Below, one piece after another: positions 26,953 through 35,513 of a stretch of DNA of 64,000 nucleotides. Where the stretch lies: contig CAYXTP010000012.1 in the NCBI GenBank assembly GCA_964467985.1, positions 1 to 64,000 of the forward strand, written 5' to 3'. The position numbers were made by a program, and so were the translations under genes. The notes under the pieces are model-generated. The model had not been told where the DNA came from, did not search any database, and saw only the letters and a list, made by a program, of their open reading frames with translations. Each line of letters opens with the position of its first letter. The stretch's first letter is position 1. Source of the DNA: GCA-2720975 sp964467985 (GTDB lineage: Bacteria > Planctomycetota > UBA1135 > GCA-002686595).

Positions 26953-27920
26953 GGTCGGCTGCCTTCCTCATCCGAGCCGGTTTCCTCCTCAGCATCTCCC
27001 TCCGGCTTGGCGTGTCGAGGCTGGTGAGGCCCCGCGCTCGTCGCGGCCGGCCTAGGCTCCTTCTTCATGACAGGCACCGTCCAGATGACGTCACCACGGG
27101 GATCCTCGGTAACGTCCGCATGCCGCAGCTCGCCGCTCTCCATGGTCACGACAGCAACTCGCAGCTCGGGAAGGCGGCTGCGAAGTCGCGAGACCGTTCC
27201 CTCGCCGAAGTCCGAGTGAAACTTGCCGCAGACGTGGACAACGATCGGTCGGCGACCGTCCTGCCACGCTTCCCCCAGCGAGTCGGAGATGGACTCGGCC
27301 ATCGTGTCGTCCTTGTAGCACTGGGCCGCGAAGAAGCGTTGCAACAACTCTTCGTCTGGTTCACCACCGCCCGGGGTCATCACGTCCCAAAACAGATCGT
27401 GGTAGAGCCCAGTAGGAGCGGTCGAGTTGCGCGCGACAAACGGCTCACCTTCAATCGCTTGGGGCCCTTCCTGGGAGACCTTGCGTGCCAGCGGTCGCGG
27501 GATGTTGGCCGCCAACACGGGCAGGCCGTTGTCGCGCGCGTACTCCACCAGGGGACGGTAGTGGGCCGGGTAGTTGGGCCAGGGGCGCGAGTTCTCGAGG
27601 AACTCGGCTTCACCTATTTCCCCCGCGAGGTAGCGATCTAGTAATCCCTGGACGTCTCGTTCAAACATCTCCAACGAGAGGATCAGATCTGGGTGTTGCT
27701 GGTGCAGGGCGCTCAGCATTTCGAGTTGCATAGCATGCCCCACGTCGTTGTCGTGCTCTTCACCAAGGAAGACGACATCTCGCGTGCTGAATCTCAGCGC
27801 CAGGTCCTCGATCGAGTGGGCCTCGCCTGTCACCGTGTCGAGAGAGCGGTGGCTGGTGGTAGCGCAGGCAGCGAAGAGCCCGGATAGAGCGACGCAGATC
27901 AGACGTTGGAAGCGGGTCAT
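26949..27920 (-). CDS. ChaN family (DUF399) lipoprotein
   Basis: A 323-residue lipoprotein (lipidated Cys19 after LFAA) starting at ATG 27920; the longer frame to 28037 covers the terminator of the upstream gene. The family motif FLGEEHDNDVGHAMQLEML contains the conserved E-x-H and H residues. EMFERDVQGLLDRYL and HVCGKFHSDFGEGTVSRL complete the ChaN/EreA-like core. ChaN of Campylobacter binds two stacked hemes as an iron-regulated outer-membrane lipoprotein, but most homologues are uncharacterised. The last about 40 residues are charged and low-complexity. It is convergent with the flavoprotein, sharing the CTAG at 26949-26952. Confidence 0.85.
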   Translation of the reverse strand: MTRFQRLICVALSGLFAACATTSHRSLDTVTGEAHSIEDLALRFSTRDVVFLGEEHDNDVGHAMQLEMLSALHQQHPDLILSLEMFERDVQGLLDRYLAGEIGEAEFLENSRPWPNYPAHYRPLVEYARDNGLPVLAANIPRPLARKVSQEGPQAIEGEPFVARNSTAPTGLYHDLFWDVMTPGGGEPDEELLQRFFAAQCYKDDTMAESISDSLGEAWQDGRRPIVVHVCGKFHSDFGEGTVSRLRSRLPELRVAVVTMESGELRHADVTEDPRGDVIWTVPVMKKEPRPAATSAGPHQPRHAKPEGDAEEETGSDEEGSRP

Positions 27921-28013
27921 GGGTGAGAGCCCACAGTAAGTGCTCAGGGTGCGCAAGCCTCCACCTTGTCCTGGCACCTTGGCGGTGGCGTGCGGGTCGC
28001 GATGCGGGAAACG

Positions 28014-28050
28014 AAAACCGCCCCCCCGCAAGATCACGGGAGGGCGGCAA
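28014..28050 (-). terminator. Rho-independent terminator downstream of the PuuD-like gene
   Basis: On the minus strand the sequence reads GCCGCCCTCCCG, an eight-base loop, CGGGGGGGCGG and then TTTT. The GC-rich stem is nearly perfect with one bulged T. It lies about 40 bp after the stop of the PuuD-like gene, so it ends the minus-strand set that starts with the D-amino-acid dehydrogenase and separates it from the ChaN gene. It is the clearest intrinsic terminator in the window. Confidence 0.75.
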
Positions 28051-28088
28051 AAGGGCTCGCCAAAGCCCTGGTCGAGCGATTCGTCGGC

Positions 28089-28859
28089 CTAGAAGCCGGG
28101 AACTTTGGTGGCCTGAGCGTAGAGGGCCTTGATGATCACAAAACTCAGGATGAGTACCGCGGTGATCGTTTCCAAGGCACCGTAGGTGAACATCGCGGGC
28201 TGACCCACACCGACCATGAACAGCAACAGTGCAGCCGACATGTAGGTGTTGTGCTTGGATCTCGAGCCGGCCATGGCCGCGTCCGCACCATCGGGGGCTT
28301 CACCGTTCTTGATGGCCATGATGATGCGTTTTTGCGCGGGCCAGATTCGCATCCAGACATTGGCGGCCATGCAGGTGCCAAACAGCGCCGCCACGTGGAT
28401 GTAGGTAGCGCGATCTGAGAAGCCCAAGCTACTGCTGACATACCAACCAAAGGCCACGGAAATCGCGCCCCAGACGACGACGGCCACAGAGTGCTGCTTG
28501 GCCATGACCTTGAACAGGGTGTCGTAGATCAAGAAGCCCACGAACAGACCCGCGAAAGCGGGCCCCCAGTCGCCGGCGGTTGGCGCAGCGTGCTGCCCTT
28601 CAAACAGGTTCGCCCCGTCGTAACCGTGGTAGTAGACGAGGAACATCAGAAGTACACCTGTGATCCAGGTGTAGGCCGCGCCCCAGCGGAACCAGAATAG
28701 GCAGCGCGGCATCAGCTCGGGGATGACCTTGCGCTTGGTGTCAGCGTCCATGGTCGGGGCGAATGCGGAGTTCACCCAGTTGAAAAAGTACAGCAAGCCG
28801 ATCCAAAGCACGCCTGCTCCAAAGTGCAGCCAGCGGTCAGCGAGTTCGAAGAGTTCCAT
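28089..28859 (-). CDS. PuuD-like (urate hydroxylase membrane domain) protein
   Basis: A 256-residue integral membrane protein from ATG 28859 with about seven helices. The N-terminus (LADRWLHFGAGVLWIGLLYFFNWVNSAF) and WFRWGAAYTWITGVLLM match the membrane half of PuuD/DUF989 proteins; conserved histidines in WLHFGAG and TYIHVAALF could ligate heme. Full PuuD enzymes of proteobacteria carry an extra cytochrome c domain and oxidise urate; here only the membrane part is present, and no purine-degradation gene is nearby. A terminator follows and a promoter-like sequence lies upstream. Biochemical role uncertain. Confidence 0.78.
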   Translation of the reverse strand: MELFELADRWLHFGAGVLWIGLLYFFNWVNSAFAPTMDADTKRKVIPELMPRCLFWFRWGAAYTWITGVLLMFLVYYHGYDGANLFEGQHAAPTAGDWGPAFAGLFVGFLIYDTLFKVMAKQHSVAVVVWGAISVAFGWYVSSSLGFSDRATYIHVAALFGTCMAANVWMRIWPAQKRIIMAIKNGEAPDGADAAMAGSRSKHNTYMSAALLLFMVGVGQPAMFTYGALETITAVLILSFVIIKALYAQATKVPGF

Positions 28860-28925
28860 GGTTCGCGGGGGGAGATGTGTTGGGAGATAGGCGTAGGGCC
28901 AAGACCTGACGCCCACGTGAGAGTC

Positions 28926-28955
28926 ACTATCACAGAATCGGCCCTGGTGAGTCAA
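28926..28955 (-). promoter_or_regulatory. Sigma-70-like promoter for the PuuD-like gene
   Basis: On the minus strand TTGACT (28955-28950) is followed after 18 bases by GATAGT (28931-28926), a good -35 and a four-of-six -10. The ATG at 28859 lies about 65 bases further on. It falls in the 137-bp gap after the cupredoxin-like gene, suggesting independent transcription. Confidence 0.45.
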
Positions 28956-28996
28956 TCTCCCAGCCCAGGCCTCTGCTTGGCCCTCAGGACGGGCCC

Positions 28997-29830
28997 CTAG
29001 CGGGCCTCGAGAGCCAGGGTGATGCCCGTGGACTCACCCGCTCGCACGACCACCCTGCGGCGCAGGACTCCGAGTTCCTCGTGGTCGACGCGCAGCACGT
29101 ATTCGCCGGGAGGGACGTCTTCGATTGTGAATTGGCCCTCGATGTCGGAAACCGCAAACCAGGGGTGCTCGCACACGTGGACAAGGGCAAACATCCACGG
29201 GTGCACATCACACTTGAAGCGCACCGTATCCGCTCGCCGGGGGATGTACTCCAGCGGCGCTTGGCCCGCCGACTGACTCATGTTGAAGTCACGATTGCGC
29301 TTGGATTTGACGTTGACGTTGTGGGTGGCGGGATCACTGTTCGATACCTGGACGGTTTGGCCCACCCGTGCCGCGAGCACATGCGGTGTGTAGATGCAGC
29401 CACGCTGATCGAGCACAACCGGCTCAGTCGGCGCAGGCGGGATTTCCAATTCCTCATAGCCCGATTCCAGGGACAGGTAGGCAAAACACAGGTTGCCGTC
29501 TTCCGCGATCAAGATGTCGCTCAGGTGTTCGACGTCCGGATGGTGTGTGCAGTCGGCCACCTTGCGTGCGCCCAGAGGGAATCTCTCAGGCACTTCACCG
29601 TTGACGCGAACGGTCCCGTGCAAGGCACCCGTGTCGGTGGAATCCAAGGGAATGGGGTCGAGCAAGTCGGCGAGCGGAACATCGTCCTTCACCTCGCCCC
29701 CGTTGTCATCGCCGCTCGTCCCTCCATTTCCGTTGCCCGGCCCAACCGGGCCCGGCTTGTCCGGGTCCCCGGGGCAAGCCGAGAGCGTCAGTGTGAGCAG
29801 CAAGAACAGCGCGCCTTGGAAGATCTTCAT
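28997..29830 (-). CDS. Cupredoxin-like lipoprotein with carboxypeptidase-regulatory-like domain
   Basis: A 277-residue lipoprotein (Cys19 after TLSA) with a Gly/Pro/Asp-rich linker (20-55). Residues 70-215 form a blue-copper-like domain: His170 in DPATHNVNV, then Cys207, His210 and Met213 in FKCDVHPWM, the full His-Cys-His-Met type 1 copper set. The last 60 residues (WFAVSDIEGQFTIEDVPPGEYVL) are a carboxypeptidase-regulatory-like beta sandwich. Such proteins are probably periplasmic electron carriers or copper sensors tethered to a membrane. It is encoded four bases after the D-amino-acid dehydrogenase and before the PuuD-like protein, so it could accept electrons from one of them; this is inference. 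Confidence 0.8.
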   Translation of the reverse strand: MKIFQGALFLLLTLTLSACPGDPDKPGPVGPGNGNGGTSGDDNGGEVKDDVPLADLLDPIPLDSTDTGALHGTVRVNGEVPERFPLGARKVADCTHHPDVEHLSDILIAEDGNLCFAYLSLESGYEELEIPPAPTEPVVLDQRGCIYTPHVLAARVGQTVQVSNSDPATHNVNVKSKRNRDFNMSQSAGQAPLEYIPRRADTVRFKCDVHPWMFALVHVCEHPWFAVSDIEGQFTIEDVPPGEYVLRVDHEELGVLRRRVVVRAGESTGITLALEAR

Positions 29831-29834
29831 TGGC

Positions 29835-31091
29835 CTAGAATAACCCCTGAAATCGAGCTGGAGAGTAAGGCGTGGGATCGATTACCGGGTCCTTGTCACA
29901 CACCATGTCGGCCACCAATTCACCACTGGCCGCGCACATGCTCAAGCCCATCATGCCGTGCCCGCTGGCCACGAAGATATCCCTTTTGGACGGCAAGGGG
30001 CCGATCAGGGGCAGTTCATCGGGCGTCATGGGACGCCACCCCACCCACTCCTCGCCCCCTGTTTCCACGTCACAAGTCAGGAACCGACTCGCACCGGTGC
30101 GCAGGGCGGCGATGCGGCCGGGCAAGATGTCCAAGTTGCGGCCACTCAGCTCCATGGTCCCGCCAAGACGCAAGCCGCTGGGCCAGGGCGTGGCCACCAT
30201 GCTGGCCTCGTGTAGAAGCAGCGGCATGCGCGGCGCCTGTTCGGGCAAGGGCAGGGTCAAGGAATACCCCTTGCCTGCTTGGATCGGCAGCTTGAGGCCG
30301 AGTCCGCGTGCCAGATCGGGACCCCAAGCGCCTGTTGCCATCACCAACTTGGAAGCCACCCAGTGGCCCCGCCCGGATTCCACCCGCTGTGCTGACCCGT
30401 TGAGCAAGACACTCTGAACCTCGCAGTCTGTCTGGATAACTCCACCTCGCTCGCAGACCGCGCGAGCCAATTCCTGCAAGAACGTATCCGGGCGTAGGTG
30501 CGCATCACGCGGGTGCAGCAAGCCGCCGGCCACACTCTCAGCTCTCAGACTAGGCTCACACTCGAGAGTCTCTCGTGCTGACAAACGCTTCGACTCCAGG
30601 CCGTGGTCCGACAGAATGGCCTGCACGCGGTCCGCCTCCGGCAGGGCCGACTCCTCTCCGTACACTTCGAGCAAGCCCATGGTCTGCCATTCGCAGGCCA
30701 GGCTCTCCTCGTCGATCCACTGCTGTGTCAATTGCAAGGAGCGCTCCAGCAGAGCCGAGCGGGCCCGCAGGGCAAGTTCCATTTTCTTGCTTCTACAGTG
30801 CAACGCAAAGCGCAGGCCCCAGGCCAGAAAATCCCAGTCCAATCGTGGGCGCACGTAGAGCGGCGCGTCCGAACGACCCATGCAGCGCAGTGCCTGGCGT
30901 AAGGTCGCTGGACGAGTCAGGGGCAGGGCGTGACTGGGGGTCAAGAGGCCGCAGTTTCCGGGAGAAGCGCCACTGCCCAGTTCTCCGGCCTCGAGTACGC
31001 ACACAGTCCGGCCCCGACGCAGCAGAGCGTAGGCACAAGCCAGCCCCACAACACCTGCACCCACCACGATCACATCAAAGCGTCTCTCCAT
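29835..31091 (-). CDS. D-amino-acid dehydrogenase-like FAD oxidoreductase (DadA family)
   Basis: A 418-residue flavoprotein of the DAO/DadA family. The dinucleotide site VVGAGVVGLACA is at residues 9-20, a GSGASPGNCGLLTPS block follows at about 40-54, and the C-terminal FAD contact is WRPMTPDELPLIGPL then GHGMMGLSM, the usual DadA ending. The family oxidises D-alanine and other D-amino acids at the membrane, passing electrons to quinone. It is divergent by 47 bp from the beta-lactamase/VanX fusion, whose second domain should release D-alanine, and it precedes the cupredoxin-like gene by four bases. Exact substrate unproven. Confidence 0.85.
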   Translation of the reverse strand: MERRFDVIVVGAGVVGLACAYALLRRGRTVCVLEAGELGSGASPGNCGLLTPSHALPLTRPATLRQALRCMGRSDAPLYVRPRLDWDFLAWGLRFALHCRSKKMELALRARSALLERSLQLTQQWIDEESLACEWQTMGLLEVYGEESALPEADRVQAILSDHGLESKRLSARETLECEPSLRAESVAGGLLHPRDAHLRPDTFLQELARAVCERGGVIQTDCEVQSVLLNGSAQRVESGRGHWVASKLVMATGAWGPDLARGLGLKLPIQAGKGYSLTLPLPEQAPRMPLLLHEASMVATPWPSGLRLGGTMELSGRNLDILPGRIAALRTGASRFLTCDVETGGEEWVGWRPMTPDELPLIGPLPSKRDIFVASGHGMMGLSMCAASGELVADMVCDKDPVIDPTPYSPARFQGLF

Positions 31092-31138
31092 CGGTTGCTC
31101 CGCTTGGGCATACTACGCATCCCATCGCCTGATCGCCC

Positions 31139-33508
31139 ATGCTGTCTCTCCCGACTCCCCCACAGCTTCGATTCCTTCTCGCCGGCGCCCTGCTGTTCGG
31201 CGCCTGTTCCGCACCGGTGTGGAACGTCGAGTTGGACGACGACTACCAAGACGTTGTTTCCGAGATGGCGGAGGCAGTCAGGCAGGAGATGTTGATCAAG
31301 GACATCCCCGCCTTGTCCATAGCTCTCGTGGATGAAGGGCGGGTGGTCTGGGCGCAAGGCTTCGGTCAGGCAGACCCCGAGCAAGGCCGGGTAGCCACGG
31401 CAGACACCGTCTACAGGGTCGGCTCGGTTTCCAAACTCTTCACCGACATCGCCGTGATGCGCTGCGTGGAACGCGGAGAGCTGGACCTGGACGAACCCGT
31501 CACGACCTACTTGCCCAACTTCCAGCCGGTCTCGCTCTTTGAGACCCCCATCACGTTGCGGCACCTGACGACTCACACCGCTGGCCTGTTGCGCGAGCCG
31601 CCCGTGGGGAACTACTTCGAGTCGGGGGCGCCGAGCCTTGAAGACACCGTCCTTAGCATGAACAACACGCGCCTGGTCTTTGAGCCGGGGACGCGCACGA
31701 AGTACTCCAACGCCGGGCTGGCCGTGGTCGGCCGCGTCCTGGAAGTCCTGTACGGCGAACCCTACGAGGACGTCATGACTCGGGAGGTGCTGCGCCCGTT
31801 GGGAATCGCCGGGAGTTCTGCCATGGCCCCTAGGGACACGATTCAGCGGCGGTCGGCCAAGGGCCAGATGTGGACCTACGACGGACGCAGGTTTGACGCG
31901 CCGACCTTCGAGCTCGGAATGTCGCCGGCAGGCAGTCTGTATTCTTCGGTATTGGACTTGAGCACGTTCATGCGTGTCCTGTTTGGACAGGCCCTCGATG
32001 AGGGTCCGAGTCTGCTCGAGCCCGCGACCCTGGAGACCATGCTGACGCCTGGCCTGACCGCCGACGGTTCGCGCCAGCCATTCGGCATTGGCTTCCATGT
32101 GGGTGGGTTGGACGGGCATCGACTCGTTGGACATGGCGGCGCGCTGTATGGCTTCTCTACCGAACTGGCCTACTTGCCGGACGAGGGCCTCGGGGTCGTT
32201 GTGGCCTCCGCACTCGATGGGAGCAACACCGTCACGCGCCGCCTGGCCACCCAAGCCCTGCGCCTGATGTTGGCTGCCCGAGAGGGTCGCCCCCTACCTC
32301 AACTGGCACCTTCACGCAGCATCAATCCTGCTCGGGCGAGGCAACTCGTGGGTCTCTTCGACCTGGATGGACGCCAGGCGCGATTGACCTGGGACACCGA
32401 TCGCTTGCTACTGGAGTTTGGTGGCAAGATCTGCGAGGTGCGGGAAATCGGCGGCCGCTTGATGGTCGACGATCGGCACAGTTTCGGGCTGCTGATCGAG
32501 TCGATCGATGCGGACCACATTGCGATCGGAGGCGTGCCGTACCCGCGGGTGGATCTCTCGACACCGCCCGCTGCCTGCCCTCCAGAACTGGAGGAGTTCG
32601 TGGGGGAATACGGACCCGACCACAACACCTTCTACATCCGCGAGCGCGGGGGCCAACTGGAAGCGCTGATCGAGTGGTTCTGGATGGATCCCCTTGTACA
32701 GGCTGGACCGGACCGTTTCGTACTTCCTACGCACAGTGGGCTGTACGCGTCGGAGGAAATCCGATTCCAAAGGGACTTGAGGGGAAATGTGTCTGCACTC
32801 CTGCTCGGGGAGGTGGCGTTCAAACGGCGCAAGGTCGGAACGCTGGAAGGGGAGACTTTCAAGATCGTCCCGCTCCACGATTCGCAGCAGTTACGCCTCA
32901 TGGCAGCCGCTGCCGCGCCTCCCATCGAATCAGGCAAGCTCGAATCGGACCTTGTAGACCTCACCACTATCGCGCCGTCAATCCGCCTGGACCTGCGCTA
33001 CGCCACGACGAACAACTTCATGGGGACGGAGTTCTACGAACGGGCCGTCGCGCTCATGCAACGTCCGGCAGCGGAGGCCCTCGGCCGGGCCGCGAAGGAC
33101 TTTGAAGACCTGGGTTACGGGATCCTCATTCATGATGCCTATCGCCCCTGGCGTGTGACCAAGATGTTCTGGGATGCAACGCCTGAACGGCACAAGCAGT
33201 ACGTAGCCGATCCGAGCAAAGGCTCGCGCCACAACCGTGGCTGTGCCGTCGACCTAACGCTGTACGACCTTGAAACTGGCGCTCCTATTCACACCACCAG
33301 CGGCTATGACGAGTTCTCGCCCCGCGCTCACCCTCTCTATCCTGGTGGCACGGGCCTCCAACGCTGGTACCGCGACACCATTCGTTCCGTGATGGAGGGT
33401 GCAGGTTTTCGCACGTACGTCTGGGAATGGTGGCACTTCGACTTCGGCGGGTGGCGCCAGTACCCCATCCTCAACGTGCCTCTGACGGAAGTAGGCCTGG
33501 GCGACTAG
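31139..33508 (+). CDS. Lipoprotein fusing a class C beta-lactamase-fold domain to a VanX-type D-Ala-D-Ala dipeptidase
   Basis: A 789-residue lipoprotein (Cys23 after LFGA). Residues 38-375 are a serine beta-lactamase/esterase domain with SVSK (Ser96, Lys99), YSN (189-191) and HGG (332-334), the three class C motifs. A linker beta domain (about 390-590) resembles the C-terminal domain of such hydrolases. Residues about 610-789 are an M15D peptidase like VanX: SRHNRGCAVD holds zinc ligands His698 and Asp705, and EWWHFD holds Glu763 and His766. The chain could cleave D-Ala from muropeptides and then split D-Ala-D-Ala. It lies 47 bp from the divergent D-amino-acid dehydrogenase gene. Activity of the first domain is unknown. 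Confidence 0.88.
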   Translation: MLSLPTPPQLRFLLAGALLFGACSAPVWNVELDDDYQDVVSEMAEAVRQEMLIKDIPALSIALVDEGRVVWAQGFGQADPEQGRVATADTVYRVGSVSKLFTDIAVMRCVERGELDLDEPVTTYLPNFQPVSLFETPITLRHLTTHTAGLLREPPVGNYFESGAPSLEDTVLSMNNTRLVFEPGTRTKYSNAGLAVVGRVLEVLYGEPYEDVMTREVLRPLGIAGSSAMAPRDTIQRRSAKGQMWTYDGRRFDAPTFELGMSPAGSLYSSVLDLSTFMRVLFGQALDEGPSLLEPATLETMLTPGLTADGSRQPFGIGFHVGGLDGHRLVGHGGALYGFSTELAYLPDEGLGVVVASALDGSNTVTRRLATQALRLMLAAREGRPLPQLAPSRSINPARARQLVGLFDLDGRQARLTWDTDRLLLEFGGKICEVREIGGRLMVDDRHSFGLLIESIDADHIAIGGVPYPRVDLSTPPAACPPELEEFVGEYGPDHNTFYIRERGGQLEALIEWFWMDPLVQAGPDRFVLPTHSGLYASEEIRFQRDLRGNVSALLLGEVAFKRRKVGTLEGETFKIVPLHDSQQLRLMAAAAAPPIESGKLESDLVDLTTIAPSIRLDLRYATTNNFMGTEFYERAVALMQRPAAEALGRAAKDFEDLGYGILIHDAYRPWRVTKMFWDATPERHKQYVADPSKGSRHNRGCAVDLTLYDLETGAPIHTTSGYDEFSPRAHPLYPGGTGLQRWYRDTIRSVMEGAGFRTYVWEWWHFDFGGWRQYPILNVPLTEVGLGD

Positions 33509-34467
33509 CCGATCATTGAGAGCGCACCGAGAAGTGCCAAGAACACAATGATGGCGGCTGCGATGAGCAGGATCTTCCCCCAGCTGAAGGGTGCATCGCC
33601 CATCAAGACGCGTGAGTCCTGCCCCGAGATCACGACGCGAAAGAGATTGTGCTCGTAGCGATAGGCCATGACCCAAGCGGGGAACGCCACGCGACGTGTT
33701 TCTAGCCCAGTCAGCAGAGCGCGCACGTGCACGTTGCGGAAACGCGAACCAGGAATGTGGCCCTGCTTCAGGCGTTGTGCGGCGACCCTGCGGATCCCGT
33801 CCGTGATGCGCGCCCGAGCTTGGGAGCGCTGGACATCAAAGGCCTCTAGCGTCGAGTCCTCGGGGGGATCGGCCAATTCGGAAGTGGAGTCGGCCAGGGA
33901 ATACGAGGGAGCCAAAGTGTAGGCCTCCTCGCTCGTCAGCCCTCTCGATGCTGAAATGAGTACGTCGTCAAACACCAAGTCGGTCTGGCCGGCGTGCGGG
34001 GCCCAGTCGCTGCGCATGGCCCCGGCATTGGAGTCTGCGGTCCAGCTGACACGGGCGTTGGCATCAAACACCCAGCCCGCCCACCAGATGGGGCGCAGGT
34101 CTTCAATGCGCGCGGCGGACTTCAGGTCCGCCGGACGGAAAAAACCCATGTTGCCCAACCACGTGCGCAGGGCCTTCCGCGCCTCATCACGCTCGACCGT
34201 GAAGGGCAGGAATTTCTCGGTCTGCTCCACGGGATCCGTGACCCGTTCGGATCGCAGTTCACCCCTGCAGAAGGAGCAACGCAATGACTCTGAACGCGCG
34301 TCGTAGCGGGTAGCCGCCCCACACTGCCCGCAGCGCAGGACCACCTGTTCCAATTCCTCGCTGACAACGGTGGGCGTGGAGACGTCGGGCACATCCCCGC
34401 AGACGGCACAGCGCAGGTCCCCGGCCTCAAGCGGCGACTCACATCGTTTGCAGTCGACAGCGGTCAC
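33505..34467 (-). CDS. Zinc-ribbon tail-anchored membrane protein, second of a tandem pair
   Basis: About 320 residues from GTG 34467, which overlaps the upstream stop (GTGA); the longer frame to 34545 has no support. Two zinc ribbons open the protein: CKRC...CAVC (residues 5-23) and CGQC...CSFC (about 46-68). A central domain follows with PIWWAGWVFDANARVSW and FPAWVMAYRYEHNLFRVVISGQ, and one C-terminal helix (about 297-318) anchors it in the membrane. Function is unknown. It shares layout and the phrase [VI]V[IN]GQ(D/N) before the anchor with the preceding gene, so the two are diverged paralogues. Its stop shares a CTAG with the lipoprotein fusion gene. Confidence 0.7.
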   Translation of the reverse strand: MTAVDCKRCESPLEAGDLRCAVCGDVPDVSTPTVVSEELEQVVLRCGQCGAATRYDARSESLRCSFCRGELRSERVTDPVEQTEKFLPFTVERDEARKALRTWLGNMGFFRPADLKSAARIEDLRPIWWAGWVFDANARVSWTADSNAGAMRSDWAPHAGQTDLVFDDVLISASRGLTSEEAYTLAPSYSLADSTSELADPPEDSTLEAFDVQRSQARARITDGIRRVAAQRLKQGHIPGSRFRNVHVRALLTGLETRRVAFPAWVMAYRYEHNLFRVVISGQDSRVLMGDAPFSWGKILLIAAAIIVFLALLGALSMIG

Positions 34468-35399
34468 GAGAAGGCCCCCGCGATGAGGATGACTGCAGCG
34501 ATGAGGGCAAGAAAGAGCACCAAGGCCAGCCCGATCTTGGGCCAAGACAGGGGGATTCGTCCGCCCACTTGGCCGTTCTGGCCGTTGATCACGATGCGGA
34601 TCGGCGGCTTGTCATCTCGGTAGCGCAGGGCGAAGACCCACACGGGCAGCAACACCAAGTGCGCCACCTCATCAGAAAAAGCGACCTCAGCCTGAATCTT
34701 GCCGGACGAGTCCCCGGGCATGAAAGCCTTCAGATCGCGCTCAATGGTTTCGCGCGTCTCTACTTGGGCCTCTCGCATGCACACATCCGCTGCAAGGGAG
34801 GGCTCTTCGGCAATCCAGCCGGCAAGCAGCCCCGGGTTGTAACGACTCAGCGCACGCAGATCGAACGGCTCGACAGACTCGAGTTCGTCGTTGCCGATGC
34901 CCTTGGACGCCGTGACGACAATATCTGTCACGTAACGCTCATAGCGCCCCGCCAGATCGCGCCACTCCGTGCGCGTCTCCGTGCGAGTACGAGTGACCGT
35001 GCGACCCTTGGAGTCCGTCGTGGTGTAGGTCACGGTGACCGTGTAGTTCTCGCCGATCTTGGCCCTGTAGTTGGCCAGCGCTCGGGCCCCGTAGAGGTAG
35101 CTAGGCAGGTAGATGCCCTGAGTGCGCTCCAGGGCACCCTCCTTCAATCCACTCTGCGCGAAGGGCCCGCGATTCTTCACCCAAGCCTTCACTCTCTCAG
35201 TCGCCGCAGCCCGATCTAGAGTGAACGCCAAGACAAACACGGGATCGGGGCGGCCGGCTTGAGGCGGACGCTCGACGACGTGGGGAGAAGCGCAGTAGGG
35301 GCACTCGGTCGTGCGCAAGTCTTCTTCGACGACGACCTGAGCCCCGCAAGTTGTGCAGGTGATCTCGAGGGCCGGCGAGTAGGGTGCTTTCGCAGTCAT
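34464..35399 (-). CDS. Zinc-ribbon tail-anchored membrane protein, first of a tandem pair
   Basis: A 311-residue protein from ATG 35399. CTTCG...CPYCASPH (residues 15-36) is a zinc ribbon followed by VFVLAFTLDRAAATERVKAWVKNRG, then YLPSYLYGARALANYRAKIG and a Thr/Arg-rich strand pair (VTYTTTDSKGRTVTRTRTET), and VLLPVWVFALRYRDDKPPIRIV before a single C-terminal helix (about 287-308). It resembles small-zinc-ribbon proteins seen near membrane or DNA-processing genes but with no known activity. Upstream it is divergent from the GNAT acetyltransferase by 114 bp. Translation is coupled to its paralogue downstream by a four-base overlap. Confidence 0.7.
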   Translation of the reverse strand: MTAKAPYSPALEITCTTCGAQVVVEEDLRTTECPYCASPHVVERPPQAGRPDPVFVLAFTLDRAAATERVKAWVKNRGPFAQSGLKEGALERTQGIYLPSYLYGARALANYRAKIGENYTVTVTYTTTDSKGRTVTRTRTETRTEWRDLAGRYERYVTDIVVTASKGIGNDELESVEPFDLRALSRYNPGLLAGWIAEEPSLAADVCMREAQVETRETIERDLKAFMPGDSSGKIQAEVAFSDEVAHLVLLPVWVFALRYRDDKPPIRIVINGQNGQVGGRIPLSWPKIGLALVLFLALIAAVILIAGAFS

Positions 35400-35513
35400 G
35401 CGACTGGGGATTCTCCAGCCCCCCAAGCCCGGCCGCAAGACACCAACGCGAATCGTGCTTTTGCTGTTCCCCAACTGATTAAGTGTGTCCTGTCGTGCGC
35501 TGGCTGCGGCATC

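Noticed and set aside
28089..28859. Purine (urate) degradation locus
   Set aside because: Only the membrane half of PuuD is present, with no other uricase-pathway gene nearby.
31070..32254. 394-residue minus-strand frame over the beta-lactamase/VanX fusion
   Set aside because: Covers the well-supported plus-strand catalytic domain; no independent evidence.
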